Origin: Lasiodiplodia sp. COLG20
Taxonomy: Eukaryota > Ascomycota > Dothideomycetes > Botryosphaeriales > Botryosphaeriaceae
Direction of reading: 5' to 3'
DNA: 64,000 nt
Assembly: GCA_009801085.1 (NCBI GenBank)
Contig: VNWV01000008.1
Location: 1,302,001 to 1,366,000, forward strand
Shown piece by piece: positions 11,463 through 22,285 of this stretch (positions within the stretch are counted from its first letter, which is position 1; each line of letters opens with the position of its first letter). The notes under the pieces were generated by a model that was not told the DNA's origin, did no database searches, and saw only the letters and a program-made list of their open reading frames with translations. The position numbers and the translations under genes were made by a program.

Positions 11463-13222
11463 ATGCCAGAGTATCTGATCCGCTGTGTGCAGCAACATGA
11501 GAGCTTTCGCAAATCTGAGCTGGAGTCATTGGCGACCCTTGCCGGGGTCGAAATGAATTTCATTTCCTATTCTGAAGATGTAGGTCGGCTTTTCACTATA
11601 CTTTCACGGTGCATTTTCGTTTACATTTAATCCGATGTTTCGTTTGTGATATTGTTCTTTGTTCTTGCTTTATCTCAACGCTGCCACGGCTCGACGTTTC
11701 TTTCGCTTCAACCATAGCGAAGAGCACGCCTGGGCAACCATCTCTTAAGTAATACCATACAGCAAGCGCTCACACCGTCCCTCTCAGACCCCCTTCGCCC
11801 TCGTCACTCTGCCGTCCGACACGGCGGCCAGAGCCATAATATCTCGAAGCATCCTCACCATGGGCGTCTACGAGCTCTGGGGCAGCGGGACCGACTATCC
11901 CAGCCTGCACGCCTCGGTCACGTCTCGAACGTCGTCGCGGTGGGCCGACTACGCGCAGAGCTCGTTCCGCTTCTCGGTCGACACGTTCCAGGGCAAGCGC
12001 AGCAGCACGGCGCAGCGCGAGCTGATCAACGGCTTCCGCTACCTGAAGTTCGCGGGGCCCATCCGCATGAAGGACGCCGAGCTGCACCTGTGCATCTTCG
12101 AGGAGTACGAGCAGTTCGCGCCCGAGCCCAAGCGCGTCTTCCTCGGCCGCTGGGTCGCCGACGGAGGGCGCAGGGCCGTCGTCACGTACGACCTCAAGAA
12201 GCGCCGCTACATCAGCACCACGTCCATGGATGCCGAGCTGGCCCTCGTCACCGCCAATATGGCCATGGCGGCTCCCGGTAAGATCTTCTTCGATCCGTTT
12301 GTCGGGACCGGCAGCTTCAGCGTTGCGGCGGCGCATTTTGGCGCCGTGACGGTGGGGAGCGACATCGATGGGAGGAGCATTAGGGGGAAGGCTGAGGGAA
12401 AGGGCGTGATTGCCAATTTCAGGCAGTATGGGTTGACGGGAAGATTCCTTGATAACTTTGTGAGCGACCTCACAAATACACCATTGAGGAGAGGACGGTG
12501 GCTGGATGGCATCTTGTGCGATCCGCCCTATGGGGTAAGAGAGGGGCTGAAGGTGCTGGGCAGGAAGGACGGAAGTGGACAGGAAGCCGTGATGATTGAC
12601 GGAGAGTGGGCGCATTTGTAAGTCTACCTCGAAACATGCGGAGTCTTGTGCATGTGCTGACCCACGGTCATAGGCGCGAGGGATACATTCCCCCGAAAAA
12701 GCCATACAGCTTCGAGGCCATGCTTGACGACATCATGGAGTTCTCGACGGACATGCTGGTTGATGAGGGAAGGCTGTCGATGTGGATGCCGACGGCAAAC
12801 GATGAGGATATAGAAATTGCAATCCCCTCGCACCCGTGTTTACAGCTCGTCAGCGTCAGCGTCCAGCCGTTCAACAAATGTAAGTTCCGTTCCCCCCAGC
12901 AGCCTTAGGTGTTGCACACTAAAAATTATCATAGGGTCACGGAGGCTGCTCACTTACCGCCGTATCCCGGATGCGCAAGTCGACAGGTCTGTATCCTGGA
13001 CAAAGCGGACCAAGGAGCACGGCAGCCACGCCGATGAGCTGAACTCTTTCCGACGCAAGGTATATTCTTCATTCAACGATTCCATATAGATGCTAACGTA
13101 TCCACAACCAGTACTTCCAAGGCTTCAAGGCACCCGAAGCTGAGGGATCAACACCACCGGCGACACAATCACCGGCCGAGACGGCCGCTGCTCCCACAAA
13201 GGAGACGGCGGAACTTCCATAA
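11463..13222 (+). CDS. TRM11: tRNA (guanine(10)-N2)-methyltransferase catalytic subunit
   Basis: Five exons (11463..11579, 11788..12617, 12674..12879, 12935..13059, 13112..13222) give 462 residues with all phases consistent. Trm11, with Trm112 as partner, makes m2G at position 10 of tRNAs in the cytoplasm. The N-terminal part (SILTMGVYELWGSG) belongs to the THUMP-associated region. The SAM-binding loop DPFVGTGS is at 208-215 and the catalytic DPPYG motif (N-methyltransferase D/N-P-P-Y type) is at 284-288. RREGYIPPKKPYS-like and WMPTANDED segments after it are also family features. The first intron (208 nt) is long for this window and has a GTAGGT donor, so its edges deserve checking. A short Thr/Pro/Ala tail ends the protein. 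Confidence 0.92.
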
Positions 13223-13303
13223 CAGCCCTCACCCCTTAGCATCAAGAACGAGAGCGTAAAATAGAGAGAGGAGACTGGATGATCAGCCTCAGTCCAGTCA
13301 ACG

Positions 13304-13597
13304 AGGGGAACGCGATCACCCCGCGCATTTCAGGAGAGGGAAAAGAATGGGCATTTGCATGCCGGTTACGGGAAAAAGAAATCAAAGCACGGAGCTCATC
13401 TCTTGCCGATTAGAGGCATACTTTCTGGTCTAGGCTCTCACCTGAGCCTCGCCGGGCCGTGTGGGGTTGGAATGATGAGGCGGGGATGACGTCAACGCTA
13501 GGTACTCGGGCCCGGTAGTCATCGTCATAGCCAGCTGCGAATGAGACGAGAGATAAAATGATAAACAAAGCACCATCTCACCCTCAGACACCCCCCT
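13304..13597. promoter_or_regulatory. candidate stress-response elements upstream of the CsbD-like gene
   Basis: AGGGG at 13304-13308 and CCCCT at 13593-13597 match the core of fungal stress-response elements (Msn2/4-type). They lie 380 and 90 bp upstream of a gene whose family is stress-linked. Two pentamers in this span can easily occur by chance. Confidence 0.25.
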
Positions 13598-13682
13598 TTA
13601 CACAAACAAATCAACGCTTTGCAACCTGTAATCCAACCTCACACCGCTTTTGCCTCAGACACCTTCCACAGAAACAAGCAGC

Positions 13683-14039
13683 ATGTCTTCCAACAACACC
13701 AGCAACCCCGCCTCCAACCCTGGCCTCGTCTCCGGTCACGCCGAGTACGTCAAGGGCGCCGCAGAGGTATTCCAGGCCCCTCGACATTTTTTTTCCCCCT
13801 CTAGGTTTCCACTAAACGGTTGGATATAGAGCACCATCGGCTCCCTGACGGGCAGCAACGCGTGGCAGAAGTCGGGCGAGCAGGCCAAGGCGCACGCCGT
13901 CGACACGATGAAGCAGGCCTCGGCGGACCGGGACCCGGCCAGCAGCGGGTACGGCCGCGCCGAGGAGATCGCCGGCAAAGTGACGGGCTGCGAGGGCATG
14001 CGCGAGGAAGGTGCTGCGAGTGCCGAGAGGAAGCAATAG
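13683..14039 (+). CDS. CsbD-like domain small stress protein
   Basis: Two exons (13683..13766, 13830..14039) give 97 residues; the intron is 63 nt. The protein is hydrophilic and helix-forming, with the fungal CsbD-like pattern HAEYVKGAAE ... IGSLTGSNAWQKSGEQAK ... RAEEIAGKVTGCEGM. CsbD itself is a sigma-B-dependent bacterial general-stress protein of unknown mechanism; fungal relatives are small and strongly expressed but poorly characterised. No signal peptide or membrane segment is seen. The intron falls at the same place as the junction between the short N-terminal leader and the CsbD core. Confidence 0.85.
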
Positions 14040-14434
14040 TGTGTGTCTTTTGTGTTTCTGTACGATACGGTGTGGGTTGATGATTTACGGCATTAATGAT
14101 TGGAATCGACTGAGACTCCATGTGTTTGGTCTGCTGAAGAGTGATTCGACGTGTGAATTTAGTGCCGAGACTGTGTCTAGTGATGTCGTCGTTCTGCATT
14201 ATTCTTCGTAAATCTAACCAATACATGGATAAAACATATTACAACGTGAGTCGATATCCTCCTCGACAGGATCAAGAGCCGCGGGTATTCGTAAGCATAT
14301 GCCAACCCATTCCTTCCATGCAAACCTTCCCGACGCCTTGAACGGAGACCGGATGAGATTGTTCCCGGTTCCTTTCCCAATTGCAGTGTTCGACCACCTC
14401 CTTGCTTGGGTGAAACCCAATTGTCTCATGCCAC

Positions 14435-15933
14435 TTACGCACTCGACTCAACCCCACTATCCCTCTGTCCATCCAGCCCGGGCCCGTTCAAGCTCGTCAT
14501 ACCTGCAGCCGCAGCACCGCCCTGCTCCAGATCCGGGTCCGGTCCAACGGGCTGCCTGTCATCCTTTGCACTACCCCAACCTTCGGTTCCGACGTAGCTG
14601 CCCATGCCCAGGCCGATGCAGAAAGCTCGATCCCTGCTGCGGGCACCCCAGGCCCAGCCGGCGCCCTGGCGGATGGGCAGGTGGTACCAGCGGAACGAGA
14701 ACCAGGCGCAGACGATGCCGATCGACGATCCGACGATGAGGTCGAAGCCATGGTGGCGGAAGTCGAAGAAGCGCGAGGCGGTGATGTAGATGGCGGCGCC
14801 CAGCGGCACCAGCGCGAGCACGAGCACCCAGGTCGGCGGCGCCGCGGCCTGGTTGCGGATGGGGACGACTGCTGGGTTGCTGCCTTCGGTGTTGGTGTCG
14901 AGCGAGGCGCGCTTGTTGCTGTTCTGGCGGTGGAGTGGAAGGGGGAATGAAAGGCGATGCTCGCGCTCCAGAGCGGTATGGTTGGGGTTGGCCGAGTAGG
15001 GGCGTGGTGGGAGAAAGGGGATGGCGATGGCAAACTTGGAGCAGAGAAACAGGAAGAGATAGAGGAGACCAGACCACGCAACTGTGAAGAGCGTCCAATG
15101 TCAGAACAGAGGGGAAAAAGAGCTTGGTGGCGAGGAGACTTACAAGAGGCATGGCCGCTGGGGAAACTCTTAAAGCCATCATTGAGGATGTCCATGTCAG
15201 TCTGGGTGCAGATCTCGGAAGTGACGAGCACCCAGCGAGGAGAGATATCCTGGCCATAGCCGCCCGTCGTGGCACTTTGGAGCTTAGAAAGGTCGGGCTG
15301 GCAGCGGTCAAGCAGATCAGGGCGCGGCTTGCCGAAGAGAAGCTTCGAGCCCTGGGTAAGCATAAAGGCAGTTGCGAGGCTAAGTCCAAGCCCCATCCAG
15401 CCAGCTTAAAAAATATATTAGTACGGAGGGACAGTGGGGTAAAAGGCGGGCTACGTACTGTTCCACTCCCAGAATTTGCGGCGCCATATCAGTGTCTTCG
15501 GGGTCGAAGGGTTGGCGGTTGGGCCGGGGACGAAGACCAAAGCCACGAAGAAGATGGCAGCGGCGGGAACGACAAGAGCGACGACAACGAGCAACCAGGT
15601 GGGAATGGTCTCCGGGTCGGTGTGCGGAAAGGAAATGGAAAGATCGAGCAAAGAAAACGGGCGATGGTAGGGCTTAATGTCATTCCAGCCGGCGCCGACA
15701 GCTGCAATACCGCTGTTTCGGGAATGAGTGTTAGTGCGAAGAATTCAGAGAAGGAGAACGCACATGATGACGATCCAGTCGAGAACGTATGAGGCCACAA
15801 GGCGCTTCGAGGGCAGGCCGAGGGCGGCGATGTTGAGCGGCATGGCTGATATGAGAGACTGGGTGTCGCTGGACGAAGACGGGGCCCGGGGGCTGTGGTG
15901 GTTAAGGAGCGGCGGAATGCGCAGCGTCGACAT
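14435..15933 (-). CDS. PAP2-family lipid phosphate phosphatase (Dpp1/Lpp-like)
   Basis: Four exons, complement(join(14435..15081,15144..15404,15459..15712,15764..15933)), give 443 residues. The PAP2 signature is complete across exons: KLLFGKPRPD (motif 1), KSFPSGHAS (motif 2, catalytic His), and SRFFDFRHHGFD (motif 3, SR-x5-H-x3-D). About six hydrophobic segments surround them, as in Dpp1, Lpp1 and animal LPPs. These enzymes remove phosphate from diacylglycerol pyrophosphate and phosphatidate in internal membranes. The C-terminal 80 residues are Gly/Ser-rich and probably cytosolic. ATG 15933 is the first in frame; ATG 15843 (MPLNIAALG) gives a 413-residue form closer to the usual Dpp1 start and is a good alternative. 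Confidence 0.9.
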
Positions 15934-16384
15934 GTGCCCAGGCTACTAATCTTACGCTTCACCGGCGCTGAGCTGGAGGGCTTGGGAGCGCGCGCGCAGG
16001 GCCCGGGAAAGGGCCGTGAGACAGCAACCCCAGCGCAGTCGCGTTGGTAGAGGCACGCGACACGGGAGGGAGGAGGCTTAGACGCAAATCGCTTGGCCCG
16101 CGTCAGAGGTTGCTCGTCGCTCCGCCAGCCCGCGCCCCAGCCGCTCTCCGCCCGCGGCGTGTGGGGGAGCTGTCGCGCCAGTCTCGCGAGCTTCTGAGCC
16201 AGTGCATTGCGGCTGGGCCGTGTGTCTCCAGATGGCGGCGTGCTTCGCGCGCGCCTGCAGAGCGGAGCGCTGCGGAGCCACCCCTGCAGCCGATCGTCGC
16301 GCCAAGCCTGGGCGGAGCATTCAGACAACCCTCCAAAAAATAATTCCGCCAAGACAGCGCTGCTCCTGCAATAATCATCCCGCC
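15934..16384. promoter_or_regulatory. shared divergent promoter, PAP2 / ankyrin genes
   Basis: About 450 bp of GC-rich DNA lie between two divergent start codons. No TATA box was seen. Confidence 0.5.
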
Positions 16385-17056
16385 ATGGCCCAAGTAACCA
16401 TCGACCGCCTGCTCAACCTCGCTGCCGACGACCCTGCCGCCGTGCTCGCCCAGCTGCCCGCCCATCCGCAGCTGGCCGGTGCCCGCGACGCCCACGGCTA
16501 CTCGCTCGCCCACGCCGCATGCTCCTACGGCCACTTCGACCTGCTGCGCGCCCTCGTCCGCACCTACAATGTGTCCCCCGACATTCGCGACGAGGACGAC
16601 GAGACGCCGCTGTTCGCCGCCGAGACTGTTGACGCTGCTCGCTGCCTGTGCGAAGAGCTTGGCGCCGACATAAACGCCTGCAACGACGAGGGTCAGACTG
16701 CCGAGGAGAAGATCGAAGCCGAGGGCGACTTCCCCCTTGTTGCTGCATACTTGAGGAGTAGGATGACCGGCATCAGCAATGGCGCCGCACAGCAGAATGG
16801 TGCTGACGTCCTGGCCCACCCGCCGCCGCTGCCCGACGGCATCAAGGTCAATGTTGGATCAATGTCGGCCGACGATGTGCCTGACGATGTCGTCGACCCC
16901 GAGTTTAGGCGAAAGATCGAGGAGCTGGCCGCGCGGGAGGACTACCAGAGTGAGGAGGCGCAGGCTGAGTTGAGGCGTCTGGTCGAGGGTGCCATTGGCG
17001 GAATGAAGTCAGAAGCACTATCTCAGGACAGGAACGTCAGGAGACGAGAAGAATAA
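16385..17056 (+). CDS. ankyrin-repeat protein, yeast Ycr051w-like
   Basis: Single exon of 223 residues. Residues 30-110 hold two to three ankyrin repeats (DAHGYSLAHAACSYGHFDLLRALV; DEDDETPLFAAETVDAARCL; NACNDEGQTAEEKI, each with the TPL/SLAHAA and LL helices). The C-terminal third is acidic (SADDVPDDVVDPEFRRKIEEL) and ends Arg-rich. Length and architecture fit the small ankyrin protein Ycr051w of yeast (about 220 residues, function unknown). The start at 16385 is preferred over the longer open frame from 16202 because the upstream part is Arg/Cys-rich and unlike the family. Confidence 0.85.
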   Translation: MAQVTIDRLLNLAADDPAAVLAQLPAHPQLAGARDAHGYSLAHAACSYGHFDLLRALVRTYNVSPDIRDEDDETPLFAAETVDAARCLCEELGADINACNDEGQTAEEKIEAEGDFPLVAAYLRSRMTGISNGAAQQNGADVLAHPPPLPDGIKVNVGSMSADDVPDDVVDPEFRRKIEELAAREDYQSEEAQAELRRLVEGAIGGMKSEALSQDRNVRRREE

Positions 17057-18012
17057 GCCATGCAGAAAAGCACAAGAGGAGGTATACTCTGACTAAAGAC
17101 CGCGGTAGGAGCTTTACCGTCGGCTCGTGGTCATACATATTACGATCATTACATCAATGGGGGGATTCGTAAGGGAATCTACTTGCTGCTGAACGGCACT
17201 CGGCATGGGTAAAGCGATCTCGCTTCGCGAAAGCCACGAATGAGTAATGCTACGACGAAAATTAAAAGTTACAAATGATCATCTTCCTTTGGTTCATCCT
17301 GCCACTGTTCGTGCGCTCATGTTCGACGCCGATTGTTTTGCATGCAACCCATCAACGGGACCGCCGTGTGCTAAGACCTGCGAGCATCCAAGGACCTCGA
17401 CGCTATGGTACAAGATATTATAGAACGGTCCAAATGGGCGGATGGTGGTGCCGAGGGCGTTTGTCTTCATCTAAACAAGACAGCAAACGCGGAAGCGCGT
17501 GATGGAAGCAGAGTCGCCGGGTGAACAACAACTATTAGGAAAGTAAAGTTTGCATGAGCCCGTGGACCCATGAAGGGCTGAAACTTCTCTCTCCCACGTC
17601 TGATCATAGTGGAAGAAACAAGACGCAGATTCCTCCGAGCATTACGGACGCAAAGCTACAGAGGCACATCCTTTTTATGTGCCTTTGACTTCCTGCACCT
17701 TCCCTAGTGGGACTCTGCTGCGCGTTGGCACGTGTAGTGTTCTCGCCTGGTGTTTCCATGGAAACATCTGGATATATATGAAGCAGAGACCGCTCTCAAA
17801 CTCGCATCCAACCACCTCGCTTGACACCCACAAAAACACAGTCGCAGCACCACCGTCTTTCTTCCTGAGAAGACCTTGGCATCGACTCATCCGTCCAGTA
17901 AGTTTGTTCCATCACTGTGCATCTCTCAAGCTGCGCGCAACCCCCGACCGATGCATGCCGCTCTCTTTCCTAATCGCTCGCGGTTTAGATAAACCCTCGA
18001 CTACTTACTGCC
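17057..18012. other. intergenic region with TATA-like box
   Basis: No supported gene. A TATATAT run at 17773-17779 and CT-rich DNA before 18013 probably belong to the next gene's promoter and leader. Confidence 0.45.
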
Positions 18013-18816
18013 ATGTCTCGAGACAGTATCTATGGCGAGGACTTCTATGAGGAGAGCGATCACTTCCACTACATGCCGTACGACATCGTCGTCCCGACTA
18101 TGGACTGGATCGCCGAGAGGTTCTACCGCGAGCGCGAGGAGTTTGAGAGCAAGATGGCCAAGCTCGAGCAGCTCATTCGAATGGCCAAGGCCATGATCGG
18201 TGATCTCGAGGTAAATTAATACTATTCCTCTTCTCTCTCTCCTCATACTCCTTGCAGACCACCTATTCCCACCCTCTTTCATGCCAGCCTCTCTTTTAAC
18301 CAACACCACAGGCCCACCACAAGGCCGGCACGTCCGCCCACACCCTGCTCCGCCGCTACTACTCCCGCGCCTACCGCGCGCGCCTCTCCTACAGCATCCC
18401 TCCTCTGCCTCCCCACGACACGCGCGAGCCGCGCGTTCCCGCCGCTCGAGCCCGGCCGCAGCAACGCCGGTGCCATCGAGGAGAGCATGCGCAAGGCCGA
18501 CGAGAGCGCCATGCGCGCCCACGCCGAGGTCGGGCACCTGGTCCGCTACGTCTTGGAGATGGAGCCGCGCATCATCACCCTCTGGCGCCTTGCCCGCGAC
18601 GAGGATGACGCGGCCAAGGAGAGTGCGGACAAGCAGTTCGTCGACTCTGCCTACGCCGCCTTGGATGCTCTGGCCGAAGACAAGAAGAAGCAGCAGCAGC
18701 AGCAGCTGGAGGGAAAGGAGGGCGGCGCTGGTTGGAAGGCCGAGCTCGTTGTCGGTGGACGTGACAAGAAGCATGCGTCGCTCGACGGTTCCAAGGGCAA
18801 CCCTACGGAGAAGTAG
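18013..18816 (+). CDS. unrecognised helical protein, apparent frameshift
   Basis: Exon 1 is 18013..18210 (66 residues) and a 101-nt intron (GTAAAT...CACAG) leads to 18312. Exon 2 continues in frame as a coding-like stretch (HTLLRRYYSRAYRARLSYS), but the convincing downstream frame (EESMRKADESAMRAHAEVG ... LEMEPRIITLWRL, ending at 18816) is offset by one base. The switch must occur near 18430-18450, where one extra C in the run at 18438-18440 would explain it. No good donor/acceptor pair rescues the frame. The product would be about 230 residues, charged, mainly helical, with a Gln run and a Lys-rich end. No domain is recognised and no function is assigned. The break could be a sequencing error or a real lesion. 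Confidence 0.6.
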
Positions 18817-19660
18817 GTGGGCTTCCCACGCCTCGCCATACTAAGGCTCGTCTCCTGCTCTCCGCACACAGTTGTGAGCCGTTTTGAAGGGTCTACGAAA
18901 TGCCGAAAACTGGTTGATGGAATCTCAATGGTTCCTTGGTACGCGGTAACCCGGCTTTCACGAAGCATTTGTTGAGAAGATGGGCATTGAAGGGTTAAAT
19001 CCGCTCTCGATGCAGTGCCATCGTCTTCTTCTAGACTGTAGAATATCTCCCGTACTGAGAAATCAATGAACCATGCTCCAGTTTAATTAGCGGGTGCCTT
19101 TTGGGTCGATATGTCCGGTAATGGTTCTGTATGCGCCATCCCTCTTCTTGCCGTATTTTCAGAGATCATAGTTAATGGTTGAGGCATGAGGAAACGACCA
19201 GCCAAAATTCGGAGAACAGAGAATGTTGGTAAGGACACTGTTGAATTTTAGCACTAAAGCTGCTAGTGAGGGATGCCGCTCAGCATATATTTTGATTGAG
19301 AAAGCGCTAGGCTTGGCGAAGGTGGAAGTGGATGTAGAAGTGGGCTCGCAGGAGCTATTCTGTGCATGATGATAATTTAAAATTCACTGCGAGTGAAACA
19401 TCTATTCAGCCAGGCGATCAAATGATGCTCGCGATCAATATCAGAAGGGGATACGTACACCCCGTCTTCCTTCATATTTCCCTCACAATATCCAAACATC
19501 AGGAACCATGGTTCAACACTGGTAAACCCTGACCATAACCCCAACGTCTGGTCGCCAGTAGAAGTTTTGCTTCGCTACCGTGTACACAAGTTCTTCCATA
19601 GTCATATAAGATGATTTCCTCATCTAAGTATTGAGCTTCAGTTGATCCGACAGAATCACC
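18817..19660. other. intergenic region, nothing supported
   Basis: About 840 bp, AT-richer than the flanks. No gene, RNA or repeat was recognised. Confidence 0.5.
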
Positions 19661-21487
19661 ATGTCGTCCTCCAACCCTTCCGGCGACAAAGCAGGCGTGG
19701 AGGCTACTGGTCAACCGCTATCATATAGCCCACTCTTCCTCCCATACCCGTTTCCGTCTGATAAGACATCCCAATTTCACAAACTACGCGTTAGCGGGAT
19801 GAGCTCCTCTAGGTTCCAGCAGCTGCTGAAAGAAGAACTACAATGCCAACAACAACCGCAGGAGGATGAGGAAAAGGAGCCCGCCAATGAAATGGAAGCC
19901 AACGACCATCAAAATTCTCTGAGCGGGAAAGACAACAGCAACACAGAGAACCGAAGGCTCTTGGGCCCGGTGATCGAATGCGGCGTCGAGGATACGGCCG
20001 AGCAAGGCTCTTTGCTCCACTCAGAGCCTTTGGCACGAAGCCACGTCCAGCAGCCTCCCATCAGCCCCGCCCCCTCCGACGCCGAAGACGCCGAAGACAC
20101 CGAAGACACCGAAGACGCTGAACACGTCGAAGATGCCGAAGGTGCCGAAGACGATGATGCCGTCGATGAAGAGTGGGATAGCCTATCGCGAGCCTCGTCC
20201 TCGAGCATGGCAAATGACAACGACGGCGAGATGTGGACGAGCTGGTATGAAGAAACGCTCGAGCGCGAGCAACAACACAGGCGCCAACAAGAGGAAGCGC
20301 AAGCTCAGCAGGCCGCCATCGACGAGCGCGAAGCCTTGACCCGGCGGGTCGAAACCCATCAAAAGGCCGTTGAAGCGTTGGGCGAAGCGTGTGAGGAGCA
20401 CAACGAGATACTGGCGAAGCTGGTCCGCTGCCAGCAGGAGACTTACCAGAAGGTGAAGAAGGTGGAGGACAAGTTGGAGGAGCAGAGATGCAGCTCGCTA
20501 AACGAGGAGCAGAGGCTATCCCGCTCCATCAGCAGGATCAATAACTACTTGGGGCCGTTTGAGGCTGGCGAGACCCTCAACATGAGTCTGGAAGAGCACC
20601 GCAACTTGCTGGAAAACAAGAAAAAGGCGGTCATGGATGCAGTTGAAGCCCAGGCAGAGAAGACGGACAGACTCATGGGGTCCGTGGCCAGTCTCAACAG
20701 CCAAATCGTGCAGCTGCACAATAGCCTGAAGGGTCTGAAGCAGATCGAGAACTTTCCGTCTTTGGCTATAGAGATGTGGAAGAAGCATGATGCCGAGCAA
20801 GACGCGAGGATCATGGAGCAGGCGAACAATATCGAGCAGCTCCGGCGTATGATGATGCATGACACCAGTGCATTCAACGCTCGGTGGGAGACGCAAACTG
20901 CTGATCAAGCAGATATGGAGCACAAGATCGCCCTTCTTGAGCAGCAAGTCGAGGACCTCCCTACGCACTCCGGTCAGCTTCTTCAACAACTTCAACAACT
21001 CCAACAGGCGAATAATTCAACCGTGGAAACCTTGGGTGTGTTGGAGCGCCGTGCCAACAAGCTGGAAACCAGCCATGCGGAGTTTGTGGCTCAGCAGACG
21101 GCTTTCGAGAAGAATACCAAGGCCAGGATGCACGAGTTCCAGACATACATGTATGGCACGGCCAATACTATTGAATCCCGCACCACAGACAGGATCGCCG
21201 AGCTGGAGCAGCGCTGTGCGGCGTGGGCCCAACAGGCCATGAAGAACAATACGCTGGAAGACAGAGTCCAGGCACTTCTTGACAGGATCGAACGTCTCGA
21301 GAGCGAGAACAAGGGGTTGAAGAAGTTCGTAAAGAAGCAGAGTGAGGCCAGTGAAACGGCGCAGCGCGACATTTGCGGCAAGGTGCAAGGCATCCGGAAT
21401 GATGTGAATCTGCTCAAGAAGGAAGGCAATGCCTACCGGCTGTATGAGCCGGCACGAGCCCTCGACAACAGATGGATGTTCGGATAG
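19661..21487 (+). CDS. large acidic coiled-coil protein, unrecognised
   Basis: Intronless frame of 608 residues with ATG 19661. Residues 1-185 are polar and disordered and contain the acidic repeat at about 140-166. Residues 200-600 are a long series of Glu/Gln/Lys/Leu heptads with few prolines (VKKVEDKLEEQ, LEQQVEDLP, LEERVQALLDRIERL-like blocks), predicted as an extended coiled coil. Such proteins are usually structural or tethering, but nothing in the sequence points to a partner or location. There is no membrane segment and no signal peptide. The long frame free of introns and the steady heptad pattern make it a real gene; orthology is unknown. Confidence 0.8.
   Translation: MSSSNPSGDKAGVEATGQPLSYSPLFLPYPFPSDKTSQFHKLRVSGMSSSRFQQLLKEELQCQQQPQEDEEKEPANEMEANDHQNSLSGKDNSNTENRRLLGPVIECGVEDTAEQGSLLHSEPLARSHVQQPPISPAPSDAEDAEDTEDTEDAEHVEDAEGAEDDDAVDEEWDSLSRASSSSMANDNDGEMWTSWYEETLEREQQHRRQQEEAQAQQAAIDEREALTRRVETHQKAVEALGEACEEHNEILAKLVRCQQETYQKVKKVEDKLEEQRCSSLNEEQRLSRSISRINNYLGPFEAGETLNMSLEEHRNLLENKKKAVMDAVEAQAEKTDRLMGSVASLNSQIVQLHNSLKGLKQIENFPSLAIEMWKKHDAEQDARIMEQANNIEQLRRMMMHDTSAFNARWETQTADQADMEHKIALLEQQVEDLPTHSGQLLQQLQQLQQANNSTVETLGVLERRANKLETSHAEFVAQQTAFEKNTKARMHEFQTYMYGTANTIESRTTDRIAELEQRCAAWAQQAMKNNTLEDRVQALLDRIERLESENKGLKKFVKKQSEASETAQRDICGKVQGIRNDVNLLKKEGNAYRLYEPARALDNRWMFG
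20078..20157 (+). repeat. 9-bp coding tandem repeat (Glu-Asp-Ala/Thr)
   Basis: About nine imperfect copies of gacRccgaa encode E-D-A/T units inside the acidic part of the coiled-coil protein. The unit length is a multiple of three, so copy-number change would keep the frame. Confidence 0.85.
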
Positions 21488-21811
21488 ACAGACTCATAGA
21501 AGAAGCTGTCCATGGCAAGTTCAGACGGACTGGATCTCGTTTGTTTCCTTTCGGAGGTCGTAGAATTGTAGTAGTCGACACCAAATTGGGCACGACGTCA
21601 TGTCTTGCAGCAAAGTTACTCTCCAAGATGCACGTGAAGAATCGACGAAGGCGGGGGAGGGCGCGGGTTCCGTCGGCGTATGGAAGAGGCAGCGGCCGGA
21701 CTTGAAACTTGCCCCACTTGCACCGTCATGACGTATGCGGGGCTGCGTCTCAGCCAACGCATCCAGCAGACCGCGTCGACAATAGGCAGCAAGGCAAAGA
21801 TAGGAAACGCA

Positions 21812-21817
21812 TATAAA
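21812..21817 (+). promoter_or_regulatory. TATA box of the I78 inhibitor gene
   Basis: TATAAA within gcatataaacc, 84-89 bp upstream of the start codon, followed by a pyrimidine- and CACA-rich leader. The position and match are good for a strongly expressed fungal gene. Confidence 0.6.
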
Positions 21818-21900
21818 CCAACTCCCAGCCCGCTGCTCTCCGCACGCTGCCTGCGCACAGACATCCTCAGCCTCTACACACACCGAACAACCAATCCACC

Positions 21901-22285
21901 ATGCCTCTCGTAGTCCCAGGCCTCACCTCCACCGGCAACAAGACCGAGGAGTGGACCAACCACCTTGTGGGCAAGAAGATCGGTGACACTTCAGACCACA
22001 TTGTGAGCTCTTCCCATCTTCCCCCTCACCTCCGCCTCTCGCCCCACCATCACACCACTATCATGCTGACGCAGCCGCCTTCGCCAGACCTTTGCGAAGA
22101 AGGACCTCCCTGAAACCCACCGCATTCTCAAGGAAGGCGACATCATGACGGCCGACCACAACCCAGACCGGTACGCTAGCCTACACAACACAAGAATAAA
22201 CACGCAAAAATGGCTGACAATCTTCCATAGCCTGAACATCCACGTGGCTGACGACGGTACCGTTAAGAAGGTCACCCACGGCTAA
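21901..22285 (+). CDS. peptidase inhibitor I78 family protein (elastase-inhibitor-like)
   Basis: Three exons (21901..22002, 22088..22170, 22231..22285) give 79 residues. The order WTNHLVGKKIGDTSD ... FAKKDLPETHRILKEGDIM ... NPDRLNIHVADDGTVKKVTHG matches the fungal I78 family, whose members include small Aspergillus elastase inhibitors. The inhibitory loop is expected between the two beta strands around LPETHRIL. No signal peptide is visible, so it may act inside the cell or leave by an unconventional route. Both introns are typical in length (85 and 60 nt) and close in phase. Confidence 0.85.

Noticed and set aside
11770..12705. 311-residue minus-strand open frame
   Set aside because: Antisense shadow of TRM11, which has full methyltransferase motifs.
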